NCBI RefSeq assembly: GCF_000966975.1
Contig: NZ_JZWV01000530.1
Location: 1-14,074 of the forward strand
DNA length: 14,074 bases
Reading direction: 5' to 3'
Source of the DNA: Streptomyces katrae
Lineage (GTDB): Bacteria; Actinomycetota; Actinomycetes; Streptomycetales; Streptomycetaceae
Shown: piece after piece, positions 1-7,501 of the stretch
How the letters are laid out: each line of letters opens with the position of its first letter
How positions within the stretch are numbered: the first letter of the stretch is position 1
Notes under the pieces: generated by a model
The model's input: the letters and a program-made list of their open reading frames with translations, nothing else
What the model was told of the DNA's origin: nothing
The model's database searches: none
Program-made: the position numbers and the translations under genes

Positions 1-1050
1 GCCGGGGGACCCCGGGTCCCGGTGGGCGGTCCGGGCCACCCGGTCGGCCGCCCACAGCGCGAGCGAGGTCCCCTGGCCCAGGGTCGGGTTGGTGTGGGTG
101 AGGGCGTCCCCGACGGGGACCATTCCGCTGACCACCGGGCCCCGCCCGTCGGCGAGGGGGCTCCACCGGTTGTCCAGCCCCGCGATGGCCAGTACCGCCG
201 ACAAGGGCTCGGCCCCCAGCCCCAGCCAGGCCGCGCCGGGCGGGAAGGTCCGGGCGGCGGCCTCGAAGACCGCCGGATCGCGCAGGGCTCCCCGGGTGGG
301 GTCCCCGGTGTGCGCGAACACGGTCACGGCAAAGAGCCGGTTGTCGGACGGGAAGACGGCGCAGCCCGCGAAGGCACCGCCGGTCACCGTCCAGGGCCGG
401 CGCGGCCCCTCGTCCACCCCGTCGGGCAGCCGGTACCAGCGGCAGAAGTACGCGAGGCCCGTGCGGTGCCGCTCGACGGTGCCGGGGCGGCAGCCGGCCG
501 CGGCCAGCAGGGCCGCGGAGCCGCCGCGCCGGCCCGCCGCGTCCACCACGAGGTCGCCCGCGTACCCGCCGCGGGGCGTGCCCAGTCCGGTGACCCGGGG
601 CCGCGGACCCCCTGCCGTGGTCAGCGCGGTGACCGGCTCCCCGTACCGCAGCACCGCGTCAGGCTCCGCGCGCAGGGCGGTCGTCAGCGCGCTCTCCAGC
701 ACGATGCGCCGGGCCTGGACCAGTACGAGGTCCTCGTCGCCGGACCGCGCCGGCGGCCGTACGTCGAACCAGTCGAGCTCGTGCCGCTCGCGGGCGCCGA
801 GCCGGAGCATCTCGGCGTACACGTCGGGCAGCTCGGCCCGGAGCACCGCGCGGGCGGCGCCGAGCAGGAGGTGCGGCTGCGCCGCCTGGGGGACGCCGGG
901 GCGGTGCCAGTCGAAGAAGTCCCGGTCGAGGGCGGCGCCGGGGGCCCGGGTGTCGCGTTCGAAGACCTCGGCGGTGTGTCCCCGCCGGACCGCGAGCAAG
1001 GCCGTCGCGAGCCCCGCGACCCCGCCGCCGATCACCAGCACATGTGCCAT
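1..1050 (-). CDS. FAD-dependent monooxygenase/oxidoreductase, partial (C-terminus beyond the left edge)
   Basis: The minus frame is open from ATG at 1050 to the window edge, giving 350 codons. The N-terminus ([17 protein letters not shown]) is a Rossmann dinucleotide-binding fold with GGGVAG. A Trp-His-Arg-Pro-Gly-Val-Pro-Gln segment near residues 50-57, a DLVVDAAGR stretch in the middle and the late FAD motif [14 protein letters not shown] place it among flavoprotein monooxygenase-like oxidoreductases, usually about 400-500 residues long. These enzymes use FAD and NAD(P)H to hydroxylate or oxidise small organic substrates in the cytoplasm. The substrate cannot be read from sequence. The start fits because the GxGxxG motif begins within ten residues. 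A G-run at 1054-1060 on the minus strand is only a weak ribosome site. The gene is divergent from the Nudix gene across a 186-bp gap. Family assignment is confident; the precise reaction is unknown. Confidence 0.9.
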   Translation of the reverse strand, partial: MAHVLVIGGGVAGLATALLAVRRGHTAEVFERDTRAPGAALDRDFFDWHRPGVPQAAQPHLLLGAARAVLRAELPDVYAEMLRLGARERHELDWFDVRPPARSGDEDLVLVQARRIVLESALTTALRAEPDAVLRYGEPVTALTTAGGPRPRVTGLGTPRGGYAGDLVVDAAGRRGGSAALLAAAGCRPGTVERHRTGLAYFCRWYRLPDGVDEGPRRPWTVTGGAFAGCAVFPSDNRLFAVTVFAHTGDPTRGALRDPAVFEAAARTFPPGAAWLGLGAEPLSAVLAIAGLDNRWSPLADGRGPVVSGMVPVGDALTHTNPTLGQGTSLALWAADRVARTAHRDPGSPG

Positions 1051-1236
1051 TGCGCGCCCCCGAACCGACGTACGTACGACGATCAGACCGACAGAGCCTG
1101 CACGCACGACCCCTGGCCGAAACTCGTACACCCGTCCGAGTGGCTCGTCCGGCACCTCCTTGACGCCCCGTCTCCTCACCGCGGCCAGTGGGACAATGAA
1201 GCTCCCCCCGCCGGACGAGGAAGAGGACATCCCCGA
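1051..1236. promoter_or_regulatory. Divergent intergenic region with a CGTACGTACG palindrome
   Basis: This 186-bp gap separates two divergent genes. A perfect 10-bp palindrome, CGTACGTACG, lies at 1069-1078, about 20 bp upstream of the monooxygenase ATG, where a dimeric repressor could cover its transcription start. TetR-type operators often contain such GTAC-rich palindromes (general knowledge), but no regulator gene adjoins it here. A TTGACG at 1160-1165 faces the Nudix gene but has no good -10 at normal spacing. The Nudix ribosome site GAGGAAGAGGA lies at about 1217-1228. The regulatory role is inference only. Confidence 0.3.
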
Positions 1237-1749
1237 GTGACTCCCCAGCCCCCCGGACCCGCCGGCGCCCCGCGGGCCGTCCCCCAGCCCAACGCCGTCG
1301 TCGGGGTCGGGCTGATCGTGCTCGGCCCCGACGGCCGGGTACTGCTCGGCCAGGCGCACGACGGCCGCTGGGAGCTGCCCGGCGGCAAGGTCGACCCCGG
1401 GGAGGGCTTCGAGCAGGCCGCCGCGCGCGAGCTCGCCGAGGAGACGGCCCTGCGCACCACCCCGGAGGCCGTCGAGGTGCTGGCCGTCCAGATCGCCGCC
1501 GCGGAGACCGGCCTGACCCGGCTGACGGCGGCCGCCCTGACCCGCTCCGCCGAGGGCACCCCGGCCGTCACCGAACCGCACAAGATCGCCCAGTGGCGCT
1601 GGTTCGCCCCGGAGGAGATCCCCGCGGCGCTCTACGCCCCCTCGGCCGCGGTCCTGCGCGCCTGGAACCCCGGCCTCACCACCCTGCCCGAGGTCCCCTG
1701 CCACGACTACACCACCCGGCCGACGGACACCTCGCCGGAGAACCCCTAG
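1237..1749 (+). CDS. Nudix hydrolase (MutT/NUDT15-like)
   Basis: This 170-residue protein starts at GTG 1237 behind the purine-rich site GAGGAAGAGGA. The reading frame is open far upstream, but that part is antisense to the monooxygenase and has no ribosome site. The Nudix box spans residues 50-72: G, five residues, E, seven residues, RE, L, A, EE, then T-A-L. The usual Gly near the end of the box (EExGU) is Ala here, while the metal-binding RE and EE residues are intact. Nudix enzymes hydrolyse a nucleoside diphosphate linked to another group (dNTPs, ADP-ribose, NADH), giving house-cleaning or recycling roles in the cytoplasm. The pattern [18 protein letters not shown] before the box resembles NUDT15/MutT-like pyrophosphatases; the substrate is not determined. 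The gene converges on the exporter gene with a 59-bp gap. Confidence 0.9.
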   Translation: MTPQPPGPAGAPRAVPQPNAVVGVGLIVLGPDGRVLLGQAHDGRWELPGGKVDPGEGFEQAAARELAEETALRTTPEAVEVLAVQIAAAETGLTRLTAAALTRSAEGTPAVTEPHKIAQWRWFAPEEIPAALYAPSAAVLRAWNPGLTTLPEVPCHDYTTRPTDTSPENP

Positions 1750-1808
1750 ACCCTGCGGGACACCCCCCGGCCCCTGCCGGACACTCCCCAGCCCCCCATC
1801 GGCACTCC

Positions 1809-3863
1809 CTAGACCCCCTGCCGGGGAGCGAAGTTGCCCTCGCGCAGGTCTTCGGCCAGCAGCCGCTTGGCGATCGCGTCCGCCGCCGCCCTCAGCTCCG
1901 CGCTGCGCGGGCGGCCGCGGTCCCGCTCCAGCTGGTCGCCCAGCCACTGGGCCCAGGCGGCGGAGATGACGTCGGCCTCCCGCTGACCGCCCCGGGTGAG
2001 GCTGAAGAACCCGTTCTGCCGGGTCAGGTAGCCCTCCTCCACCATCCGGTCGAAGACCGGCAGCAGCACCTCCGGCGGCAGCGAGCGGCGTGAGGCGATC
2101 AGCCCCAGGCCGGCGTGGCCGACCGTACGCGTGAGGAGGTCCACCTGCATCACGGCCCACGCGCCGGCCATGTCCAGCCGGGTGTCGGAGGCCTCCACGA
2201 TGGCCCGGGCCTGCTGCGGGCCCATGTTCCGCACCAGCTTGCCCACCGCCAGTTCCAGCAGCTTGGCCGAGTCCCCGGAGGCCGTGGCGGGCGAGGCGAA
2301 GCCGTCGCCCATGTCCGTGGACGCGGCGCGGGCGGTGTCGCGCAGCCGGACCTGTTTGAGGAAGAGCCCGACGACGAAGCCCACGGCCGCCACCGGCACG
2401 GTCCACAGGAACACGGTGTGCAGGGCCTCGGTGTACGCGCCGACGATCGGGCCCGACGTCGCCGGGTCGAGCCCGTGCACCCCGCGCGGGCTCTGCGCCG
2501 CCGCCGCGAGCCGCGCCGGGTCCTGGCCGGTGGCCCGGGCGGCCGCGGCCACGGCGGTCTTCAGCTCGGGGCCCAGGCTGTTGGCGTAGATGGTCCCGAA
2601 CACTGCGGTCCCGAACGAGCTGCCCAGCGTACGGAAGAAGGTGACGCCGGAGGTGGCCGTGCCGAGGTCGGCGTAGTCCACGGTGTTCTGCACGGCGATG
2701 GTGAGCACCTGCATGCACAGGCCGATCCCGGCGCCGAGCACGAGCATGTACACCGATTCCAGCCAGGCGCCGGTCTCCGCGTCCATGCGCGACAGGAGGT
2801 AGAGGCCCGCGCCCATCACCGCGCAGCCCACGATGGGGAAGATCCGGTACCGGCCGGTCCTGCTGGTGACGTTGCCGCTGAAGACGGAGGCGATCAGCAG
2901 GCCGATGACCAGCGGCAGGGTCCGTACGCCCGAGAGGGTGGCGGAGTTCCCGTCCACGTACTGGAGGTAGGTCGGCAGGAAGGTCATCGCGCCGAGCATG
3001 GCGAAGCCGACGACGAAGCTGAGCACCGAGCAGACCGTGAAGACGGGATTGCGGAACAGCCGCATCGGCAGCATCGGTTCGGCGGCCCGCGTCTCCGCCA
3101 GGCAGAACAGCGCGAGCGCCAGTACACCGCCCGCCAGAAGTCCGATGATCATCCCGGAGGCCCAGGGGTACTCGTTCCCGCCCCAGCTGGTGGCCAGGAT
3201 CAGGGCGCTCGACCCGGCCGCGACCAGGGCGATGCCCAGGTAGTCGATACGGGGCCGGCCCCCGGCCCGTACCGAGGGGATGGTCCGGGCGGCCACGGCG
3301 ACCACCAGCACCCCGAGGGGGACGTTGACGTAGAAGGCCCAGCGCCAGCTCAGGTGGTCGGTGAACAACCCGCCGAGCAGGGGGCCGATGACGGTGGCGA
3401 CGCCGAAGACGGCGCCGATCGCGCCCTGGTAGGTGCCGCGCTCGCGCAGCGGAACCACCTCCGCGATGAGCGCCATGGAGGTGACCATGAGGCCGCCGGC
3501 GCCGAAGCCCTGGACCCCGCGCCACAGGATCAGCAGGGTCATGTTGCCGGCGAGTCCGCAGAGGAAGGAGCCGGTGATGAAGACGACCGCGGAGATCTGG
3601 AAGACAACCTTCCGGCCGAAGAGGTCGCCGAACTTGCCGACGAGCACGGTCGCGACCGTCTCGGCGAGCAGGTACGCGGTCACCACCCAGGCCATGTGGT
3701 CCCCGCCGCCGAGGTCCCCCACGATCGTGGGCAGGGCGGTGCCCACGATCGTCTGGTCGAGGGCGGCCAGCAGCACGCCGAGCATGATCGTGCCGAAGAC
3801 GACATTGCGCCGCCGCCGGTCGAGCGCCGGCGGCGCCGCGGCCGCGGCGGGGGCAGTGGTCAC
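1809..3863 (-). CDS. DHA2-family (EmrB/QacA-type) MFS drug exporter with C-terminal winged-helix-like domain
   Basis: This 684-residue protein is a proton-coupled multidrug exporter of the 14-TM DHA2 branch. Visible hallmarks are LDQTIVGTALPTI (residues 35-47, motif D1), GKFGDLFGRK (76-85, motif A) and a motif C-like stretch ending GPLLGG. Hydrophobic helices continue to about residue 510. About 170 soluble residues follow; residues about 585-626 read like a MarR-type wing, with PVFDRMVEEGYLTRQ then FSLTRGG. Typical EmrB/QacA proteins of about 480-530 residues lack this tail. I chose GTG at 3863 over TTG at 3905 because the family N-terminus (Arg-rich, then the first helix) follows directly. 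No spaced ribosome site precedes it, and a GACAGT six bases upstream (3870-3875) would allow a leaderless transcript. It lies 97 bp downstream of the GH4 gene on the same strand. Drug or metabolite substrate unknown. Confidence 0.93.
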   Translation of the reverse strand: MTTAPAAAAAPPALDRRRRNVVFGTIMLGVLLAALDQTIVGTALPTIVGDLGGGDHMAWVVTAYLLAETVATVLVGKFGDLFGRKVVFQISAVVFITGSFLCGLAGNMTLLILWRGVQGFGAGGLMVTSMALIAEVVPLRERGTYQGAIGAVFGVATVIGPLLGGLFTDHLSWRWAFYVNVPLGVLVVAVAARTIPSVRAGGRPRIDYLGIALVAAGSSALILATSWGGNEYPWASGMIIGLLAGGVLALALFCLAETRAAEPMLPMRLFRNPVFTVCSVLSFVVGFAMLGAMTFLPTYLQYVDGNSATLSGVRTLPLVIGLLIASVFSGNVTSRTGRYRIFPIVGCAVMGAGLYLLSRMDAETGAWLESVYMLVLGAGIGLCMQVLTIAVQNTVDYADLGTATSGVTFFRTLGSSFGTAVFGTIYANSLGPELKTAVAAAARATGQDPARLAAAAQSPRGVHGLDPATSGPIVGAYTEALHTVFLWTVPVAAVGFVVGLFLKQVRLRDTARAASTDMGDGFASPATASGDSAKLLELAVGKLVRNMGPQQARAIVEASDTRLDMAGAWAVMQVDLLTRTVGHAGLGLIASRRSLPPEVLLPVFDRMVEEGYLTRQNGFFSLTRGGQREADVISAAWAQWLGDQLERDRGRPRSAELRAAADAIAKRLLAEDLREGNFAPRQGV

Positions 3864-3960
3864 CCTCGCACTGTCACAGCCGGGCGCCCGCCCCGCATGC
3901 CGCAAGCCGCCGTACGGGTGCCCCCCTCCCGGCGGCCCCGACGGCCCCGGCGGACCGGAC

Positions 3961-5319
3961 TCAGCGCAGGTACGCCAGCCCGGGGTGCTCCGCCGCGTAG
4001 CCGTCCAGGAGCCGCCGGGCCACGGACACGGAGTCCACCAGCGGGTGCAGCGCGAAGGCCTTCACGGCGTCCGCCCGGGAGCCGCTCGTAGCGGCGGCCA
4101 GGACGGCCCGCTCGGCGGCCTTCACCGAGGTCACCAGCCCCACCGCGTGCAGGGGCAGCGGGGCCACGGACACCGGGTGGGCCCCGTTCGCGTCGACCAG
4201 GCAGGGCACCTCGATGACCGCCTCCGCGTCCAGCACGGACAGGGTCGAGCCGTTGCGGACGTTGAGGATCAGCGTGCTCCGCTCGTCGCGGGCGATGGCC
4301 CGCATCAGCGCCAGGGCCACCTTCTCGTAGCCGCCGGACTCCAGGTCGCTCTCCTCGCGCTCCCCGACACCCGCCACCTCGCGGTTCTCGGACATGTACG
4401 TGGCCTCGCGCTCGGCCCGGGTCCGGTCCCAGGCGGCCAGCGCCGCCCCGGCGGGCTGCTCCGGCCGGCCCGCCTCGGCGTAGAAGCCGCGCTGCTGGTC
4501 GCGCAGGAAGGCCCCGCGCGTCTGCTTGGCCTCCTGGTAGGCCCGTACGGTCTCACGGTTGAAGTAGTAGTAGTGCAGGTACTCGTTCGGGATCGCGCCC
4601 AGCGAGCGCAGCCAGTCGGCCCCGAAGAGACGGCCCTCCTCGAAGGACTCCAGCGCCCGCTCGTCGGCCAGCAGCCGGGGCAGTTCGTCGCGGCCGCCGA
4701 CGTACAGGCCGCGCACCCAGCCCAGGTGATTGAGGCCCACGTAGTCGATCCAGGCCTCCGCGGGGCGGGCGACGCCCAGCAGCCGGGCGATCCGGCGGCC
4801 GAGGCCCACCGGCGAGTCGCAGATGCCGATGACCCGCCCGCCCAGCTCCTGCGACATCGCCTCGGTGACCACCCCGGCCGGGTTGGTGAAGTTGATGACC
4901 CAGGCCTCCGGTGCGGTGCGGGCGATCCGGCGCGCCAGCTCCCGGGCCACCGGGACGGTCCGCAGACCGTACGCGATCCCGCCCGCGCCGACCGTCTCCT
5001 GGCCGAGCACGCCCTCGGCCAGGGCGATCCGCTCGTCCGCCGCACGCCCCTCCAGGCCGCCGACGCGGATCGCGGAGAAGACGAAGTCGGCCCCGCGCAG
5101 GGCCTCGTCCAGGTCCCGGGTGGCGGTGACCTCCGGGGCGTCCGCCGCTCCGGAGGCGGCGGCCTGGTCCGCGAGCACCCGGGCCATGGCGGCGAGCCGC
5201 ACGGGGTCCTCGTCGTAGAGGGTCACCCGGGACACCCGGCCCTCGGCGTGGTCGCCGAGCAGTGCTCCGTAGACGAGCGGGACGCGGAATCCGCCCCCGC
5301 CGAGGATGGTCAACCGCAC
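3961..5319 (-). CDS. Glycoside hydrolase family 4, probable 6-phospho-beta-glucosidase
   Basis: This 452-residue cytoplasmic enzyme has a normal GH4 length. GH4 enzymes cleave (usually 6-phosphorylated) glycosides by an unusual NAD+- and Mn2+-dependent oxidation-elimination mechanism. Visible motifs are the N-terminal dinucleotide loop LGGGGFRVPL (residues 6-15), LYDEDP (35-40), FTNPAG (144-149), GICDSP with probable metal ligand Cys167, GLNHLGW with His198, and EYLHYYYFN. I chose GTG 5319 because GGAAGGA lies ten bases upstream and the Rossmann strand starts at once; ATG at 5355 has no ribosome site and would begin inside the leader. No PTS, sugar ABC transporter or sugar kinase gene is next to it, so the physiological sugar is not indicated. 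A leader with strong inverted repeats separates it from the regulator upstream. Beta versus alpha specificity is inferred from overall resemblance only. Confidence 0.92.
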   Translation of the reverse strand: MRLTILGGGGFRVPLVYGALLGDHAEGRVSRVTLYDEDPVRLAAMARVLADQAAASGAADAPEVTATRDLDEALRGADFVFSAIRVGGLEGRAADERIALAEGVLGQETVGAGGIAYGLRTVPVARELARRIARTAPEAWVINFTNPAGVVTEAMSQELGGRVIGICDSPVGLGRRIARLLGVARPAEAWIDYVGLNHLGWVRGLYVGGRDELPRLLADERALESFEEGRLFGADWLRSLGAIPNEYLHYYYFNRETVRAYQEAKQTRGAFLRDQQRGFYAEAGRPEQPAGAALAAWDRTRAEREATYMSENREVAGVGEREESDLESGGYEKVALALMRAIARDERSTLILNVRNGSTLSVLDAEAVIEVPCLVDANGAHPVSVAPLPLHAVGLVTSVKAAERAVLAAATSGSRADAVKAFALHPLVDSVSVARRLLDGYAAEHPGLAYLR

Positions 5320-5359
5320 GCCCCTACCGTCCTTCCGGCCTTTCGAGGTACCCATCGCC

Positions 5360-5394
5360 GCCGCCGCCCGGGGCAGGAGGCCCCGGGCGGCGGC
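5360..5394. repeat. 15-bp perfect inverted repeat (stem-loop) upstream of the GH4 gene
   Basis: The arms at 5360-5374 and 5380-5394 are exact reverse complements (GCCGCCGCCCGGGGC and its mate) around a five-base loop at 5375-5379. It starts one base from the neighbouring 23-bp inverted repeat. On the minus strand it lies about 40 bases before the GH4 start, so the pair may act as a terminator for the XRE gene, as a structured GH4 leader, or both. No U-tract follows; streptomycete terminators often lack one. Confidence 0.75.
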
Positions 5395-5395
5395 A

Positions 5396-5446
5396 CGAAT
5401 GCCACGATCGGCGACATCCGCTCGATGTCGCCGATCGTGGCATTCG
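5396..5446. terminator. 23-bp perfect inverted repeat with 5-base loop (terminator or operator candidate)
   Basis: Positions 5396-5418 and 5424-5446 are exact reverse complements with loop CGCTC at 5419-5423. The outer ends read CGAATGCC and GGCATTCG. It lies between two minus-strand genes, 118 bp after the XRE stop and 77 bp before the GH4 start. As RNA it would be a very stable hairpin on either strand. There is no T-run, so it may be a U-less terminator, a transcription or mRNA-stability element, or a protein-binding palindrome. The length and perfection of the arms are well above chance. Confidence 0.6.
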
Positions 5447-5519
5447 ATCCTCGGCGCCCGGCGGTGGCGTACCGGAGCTCCGCCGGATCACCGCCGCCGC
5501 GCGCGCCGTGGCAGCGCTC

Positions 5520-5555
5520 GGGGACCAGTGTCCCCCGCCGTGCCGGTTTCCCGGC
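5520..5555 (-). terminator. Pair of short hairpins just after the XRE regulator stop
   Basis: Read on the minus strand, GCCGG-GAAA-CCGGC (5555-5542) begins nine bases after the stop codon and has a GNRA-type tetraloop. It is followed by the perfect 6-bp stem GGGGAC-ACTG-GTCCCC (5535-5520). Together they look like a modest intrinsic terminator or 3'-end stabiliser for the regulator transcript. No U-tract is present. Confidence 0.4.
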
Positions 5556-5563
5556 GCCCCGGT

Positions 5564-6550
5564 TCAGTCCCCCAGCGCCGGAACCGCCCGCAGGCGGGCC
5601 CCCTGCTGGGGGAACCCGGCGCCGCCGCGCACCGGGCCGGTCGGCAGGCCCTGCGGGGCGGAGAGCACCAGGGTGATCCGCGTGAGCCCCATGCCGTCGA
5701 GCATCCGGCTGGTTTCGGCCACCATCCGGCAGCGCACCAGACCCCAGCCCGGGTCGGGGTGGCGCACCGTCCGCACCGCGCCGTCCTGTTCGGCCGCCTC
5801 CTGCCCGTGGGTGGTCAGCCAGTGCGGGACGCCGTAGCGGTAGGCCGCCTCCATGAACGGGTCCCGGGCCACCTCCTGACGGATGCTCCGCAGGCCCTCG
5901 TCCTCCGGGGACTCCGACAGCGCGGTGGCGAACTGGGCCAGCAGCGGTACGCACCAGGCCGGTTCGTGGTCCTCCAGCACGGCGGCGGCGTCCGGGTGGA
6001 ACAGCACGAAGCGCAGGAAGTTGTCGTCGGGCAGGGCCGTCGGGTGCGGTCTCACCGCCTGGAAGAGCCTGTCGAAGGCCGAATTGGTGAGGGCCACGTC
6101 CCATCGGTGGTCCACCAGGAAGCTCGGGTAGGGCACGGCCTCCATCAGGGCCGCGTAGTCGACCAGGTAGTCGCGCTGGGCCGGGTCCTGGGGCAGCCGG
6201 CTCTCCTCGGCCGCGCGCCAGGTGGGCGGCGGGTCACGGTCGACCATGATCCGGAAGAGCCAGAAGCACTGCCGCTCGCTCATCTCCAGGGCCTCGGCCA
6301 GGGCGAGGAGCTTGCGGTCCGTCCACTCCTTGACCAGTCCGCGCTCCCAGTTCCCGTACGCGCGTACGCTGATGCGCAGACGCGCCGCGAGGTCTTCCTG
6401 GCTCAGGCCCAGTTCTTCGCGGCGTTGGCGCAAAATCTCCTTGCGCCTTTCCGACCGCACTGCGCCGCGGGCGGACTCGTCGCCCGCCAGGCGCTCCTCA
6501 CCGGCTCGGACGAGGCCATCAGACGGGCCCACCGCTGCGAGATGTGGCAC
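5564..6550 (-). CDS. XRE-family regulator with MmyB-like ligand-binding C-terminal domain
   Basis: This 328-residue protein has an N-terminal helix-turn-helix at about residues 36-92 (LSQEDLAARLRISVRAYGNWERG). A larger domain from about 120 to 300 contains DYAALMEAVPYPSFLVDHRWDVALTNSAF, the pattern of MmyB-type regulators (Trp-Asp-Val, then Asn-x-Ala-Phe). That domain is PAS-like and thought to bind a small hydrophobic ligand. Such actinobacterial regulators are often divergent from their target. I prefer GTG 6550 over ATG 6586: GAGGAGGGGGAG sits about six bases before it, whereas the ATG has only GGAA directly adjacent. The predicted promoter (TTGACA, 18 bp, CAGGAT) then gives a leader of about 40 bases. 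The TGTGGC boxes in this control region, including one over the start codon, suggest autoregulation, which is inference. Target genes are unknown. Confidence 0.88.
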   Translation of the reverse strand: MPHLAAVGPSDGLVRAGEERLAGDESARGAVRSERRKEILRQRREELGLSQEDLAARLRISVRAYGNWERGLVKEWTDRKLLALAEALEMSERQCFWLFRIMVDRDPPPTWRAAEESRLPQDPAQRDYLVDYAALMEAVPYPSFLVDHRWDVALTNSAFDRLFQAVRPHPTALPDDNFLRFVLFHPDAAAVLEDHEPAWCVPLLAQFATALSESPEDEGLRSIRQEVARDPFMEAAYRYGVPHWLTTHGQEAAEQDGAVRTVRHPDPGWGLVRCRMVAETSRMLDGMGLTRITLVLSAPQGLPTGPVRGGAGFPQQGARLRAVPALGD

Positions 6551-6682
6551 CGAGAGCTCCCCCTCCTCAACGGTCTGGATCTTCATTTCCGTGTGGCGAT
6601 CCTGCTACCGACTTCATTCGAGTGTCAACTATTGTGGCAATTCCAGCCTGGCGACAGCTCATTCGCGCCACAGCTGTGGCAA
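6543..6682. promoter_or_regulatory. Array of TGTGGC boxes and a 14-bp palindrome in the divergent control region
   Basis: TGTGGC occurs at 6543, 6592, 6633 and 6675 on the plus strand. The last two read TGTGGCAA in full, and the last three are 41-42 bp apart, about four helical turns. The final copy is half of a perfect 14-bp palindrome, GCCACAGCTGTGGC (6667-6680). The copy at 6633 lies inside ATTGTGGCAAT, with ATTG/CAAT inverted ends. The boxes bracket the predicted minus-strand promoter and lie upstream of the plus-strand HTH gene, as expected for a cooperative operator serving both regulators. Confidence 0.5.
6599..6628 (-). promoter_or_regulatory. Predicted promoter of the XRE/MmyB-type regulator
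   Basis: On the minus strand a consensus -35 hexamer TTGACA (6628-6623) is followed after 18 bp by CAGGAT (6604-6599), which fits NANNNT. The predicted transcript would start near 6592, about 40 bases upstream of the chosen GTG. Repeated TGTGGC boxes lie immediately on both sides, one over the predicted start and one just upstream of the -35. Confidence 0.55.
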
Positions 6683-6709
6683 GTTATGGCTCTCCCAAAA
6701 CAAACCGGA

Positions 6710-6715
6710 TAGATT
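6710..6715 (+). promoter_or_regulatory. Possible -10 element (TAGATT) of the plus-strand HTH gene
   Basis: TAGATT fits the TANNNT -10 consensus and lies 53 bp before the GTG at 6769, in a locally AT-richer stretch. No convincing -35 is seen 17-18 bp upstream, so an activator-dependent promoter is possible. The ribosome site TAGGAGAA at 6755-6762 is strong and sets the start codon. Confidence 0.3.
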
Positions 6716-6768
6716 CCCTGAGGCCGACCACGTGCCCACTGACCTCGCGCGATCTAGGAGAACCACTG

Positions 6769-7437
6769 GTGACAGACGGCTTCCCGGCTCCCGTCGCGGT
6801 GGCCAACGCGCCCCTGGCGGCAACCGTCACGCGGGTCGCCGAGCTGGCGAACAAAATGGGCCGCGACCCGAACCAGGTCTTCGACCTCCGCCGCCTCTCG
6901 GAGGCCTCCGGTGTCCCCACGGACGTGATCAGGTCCCTCCTCGACGGCAGGCGGGCCGGTGAACCCGATCTCCAGGCGCGCTTCCTCCAGCGCCTCGACC
7001 TGCTCCGGCGGACCCGGGTGAAGCCCAACGGCCGCCGCTACACCCAGCAGGAGATCGCGGACGGCGCCGGGATGTCGCGGCAGCAGGCCGGCGCCCTCAT
7101 CAACGGCGACCGGCGGCCCACCATGGAGCACTGCGACGCCATCCAGCGCTTCTTCGGGGTGCACGCGGGCTTCCTCACCGCCCATGACGCCGACGCCCTC
7201 ACCGACGCCCTCCAGCGCACCGAGCAGCAGCTCCTCCAGGACTTCGCGGGCCGCGAGCGGCAGACCGTACCGGCCGAGGCCGCCACGGCCGGCGACCCGC
7301 TCGCCCGGCTCCTGCAGAACCACGGGGTCCGGGGCATCGCCTGGCGCGCCGCCCAACTGCCCAGCGACAAGCACCGGGACAAGGTGACCGAATGGCTGGA
7401 CATGCTTCTCGAAAGCGTCAAACCGAACGAATCATGA
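6769..7437 (+). CDS. HTH transcriptional regulator (XRE-like, two helix-turn-helix segments)
   Basis: This 222-residue protein starts at GTG 6769, six bases after TAGGAGAA. The frame is open further upstream, but that part overlaps the divergent control region and lacks a ribosome site. A first HTH-like segment is at about residues 41-65 (LSEASGVPTDVIRSLLDGRR). A clearer XRE-type HTH is at about 88-137 (YTQQEIADGAGMSRQQAGALI followed by RPTMEHCDAIQRFFGV). The last 70 residues are helical, with no recognised domain. The gene is followed after 64 bp by an ImmA/IrrE-like metallopeptidase gene. Pairing of an XRE-type repressor with such a peptidase is the classic ImmR/ImmA or DdrO/IrrE logic, in which the peptidase cleaves the repressor. 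That relation here is inferred from context. The control region is shared with the divergent XRE/MmyB-type gene. Confidence 0.9.
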   Translation: MTDGFPAPVAVANAPLAATVTRVAELANKMGRDPNQVFDLRRLSEASGVPTDVIRSLLDGRRAGEPDLQARFLQRLDLLRRTRVKPNGRRYTQQEIADGAGMSRQQAGALINGDRRPTMEHCDAIQRFFGVHAGFLTAHDADALTDALQRTEQQLLQDFAGRERQTVPAEAATAGDPLARLLQNHGVRGIAWRAAQLPSDKHRDKVTEWLDMLLESVKPNES

Positions 7438-7501
7438 CCCAGTCGAAAGTCTGGATCTGATCCTTGAGTCCTGATCCGGATCCGCGTCGACGGGGAGAAC
7501 G

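Noticed and set aside
1160..1197. TTGACG and GACAAT as a promoter for the Nudix gene
   Set aside because: The two hexamers are 26 bp apart, too far for a normal promoter, and no other -10 fits the TTGACG.
1750..1808. Terminator between the convergent Nudix and exporter genes
   Set aside because: Only a 5-bp stem (CCGGC-CCCT-GCCGG at 1767-1780) and degenerate C-rich repeats, including two copies of CCCTAGACCC, are visible; too weak to call.
2115..4091. Long plus-strand open frame opposite the exporter gene
   Set aside because: It is the antisense shadow of the exporter. Its translation is His/Asp/Gly/Arg-rich low-complexity sequence, with no domains and no ribosome site.
7438..7501. Operator or attenuator between the HTH and metallopeptidase genes
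   Set aside because: CTGATCC occurs twice and GATCCGGATC is palindromic, but the elements are short and no stable hairpin or promoter pair is formed.
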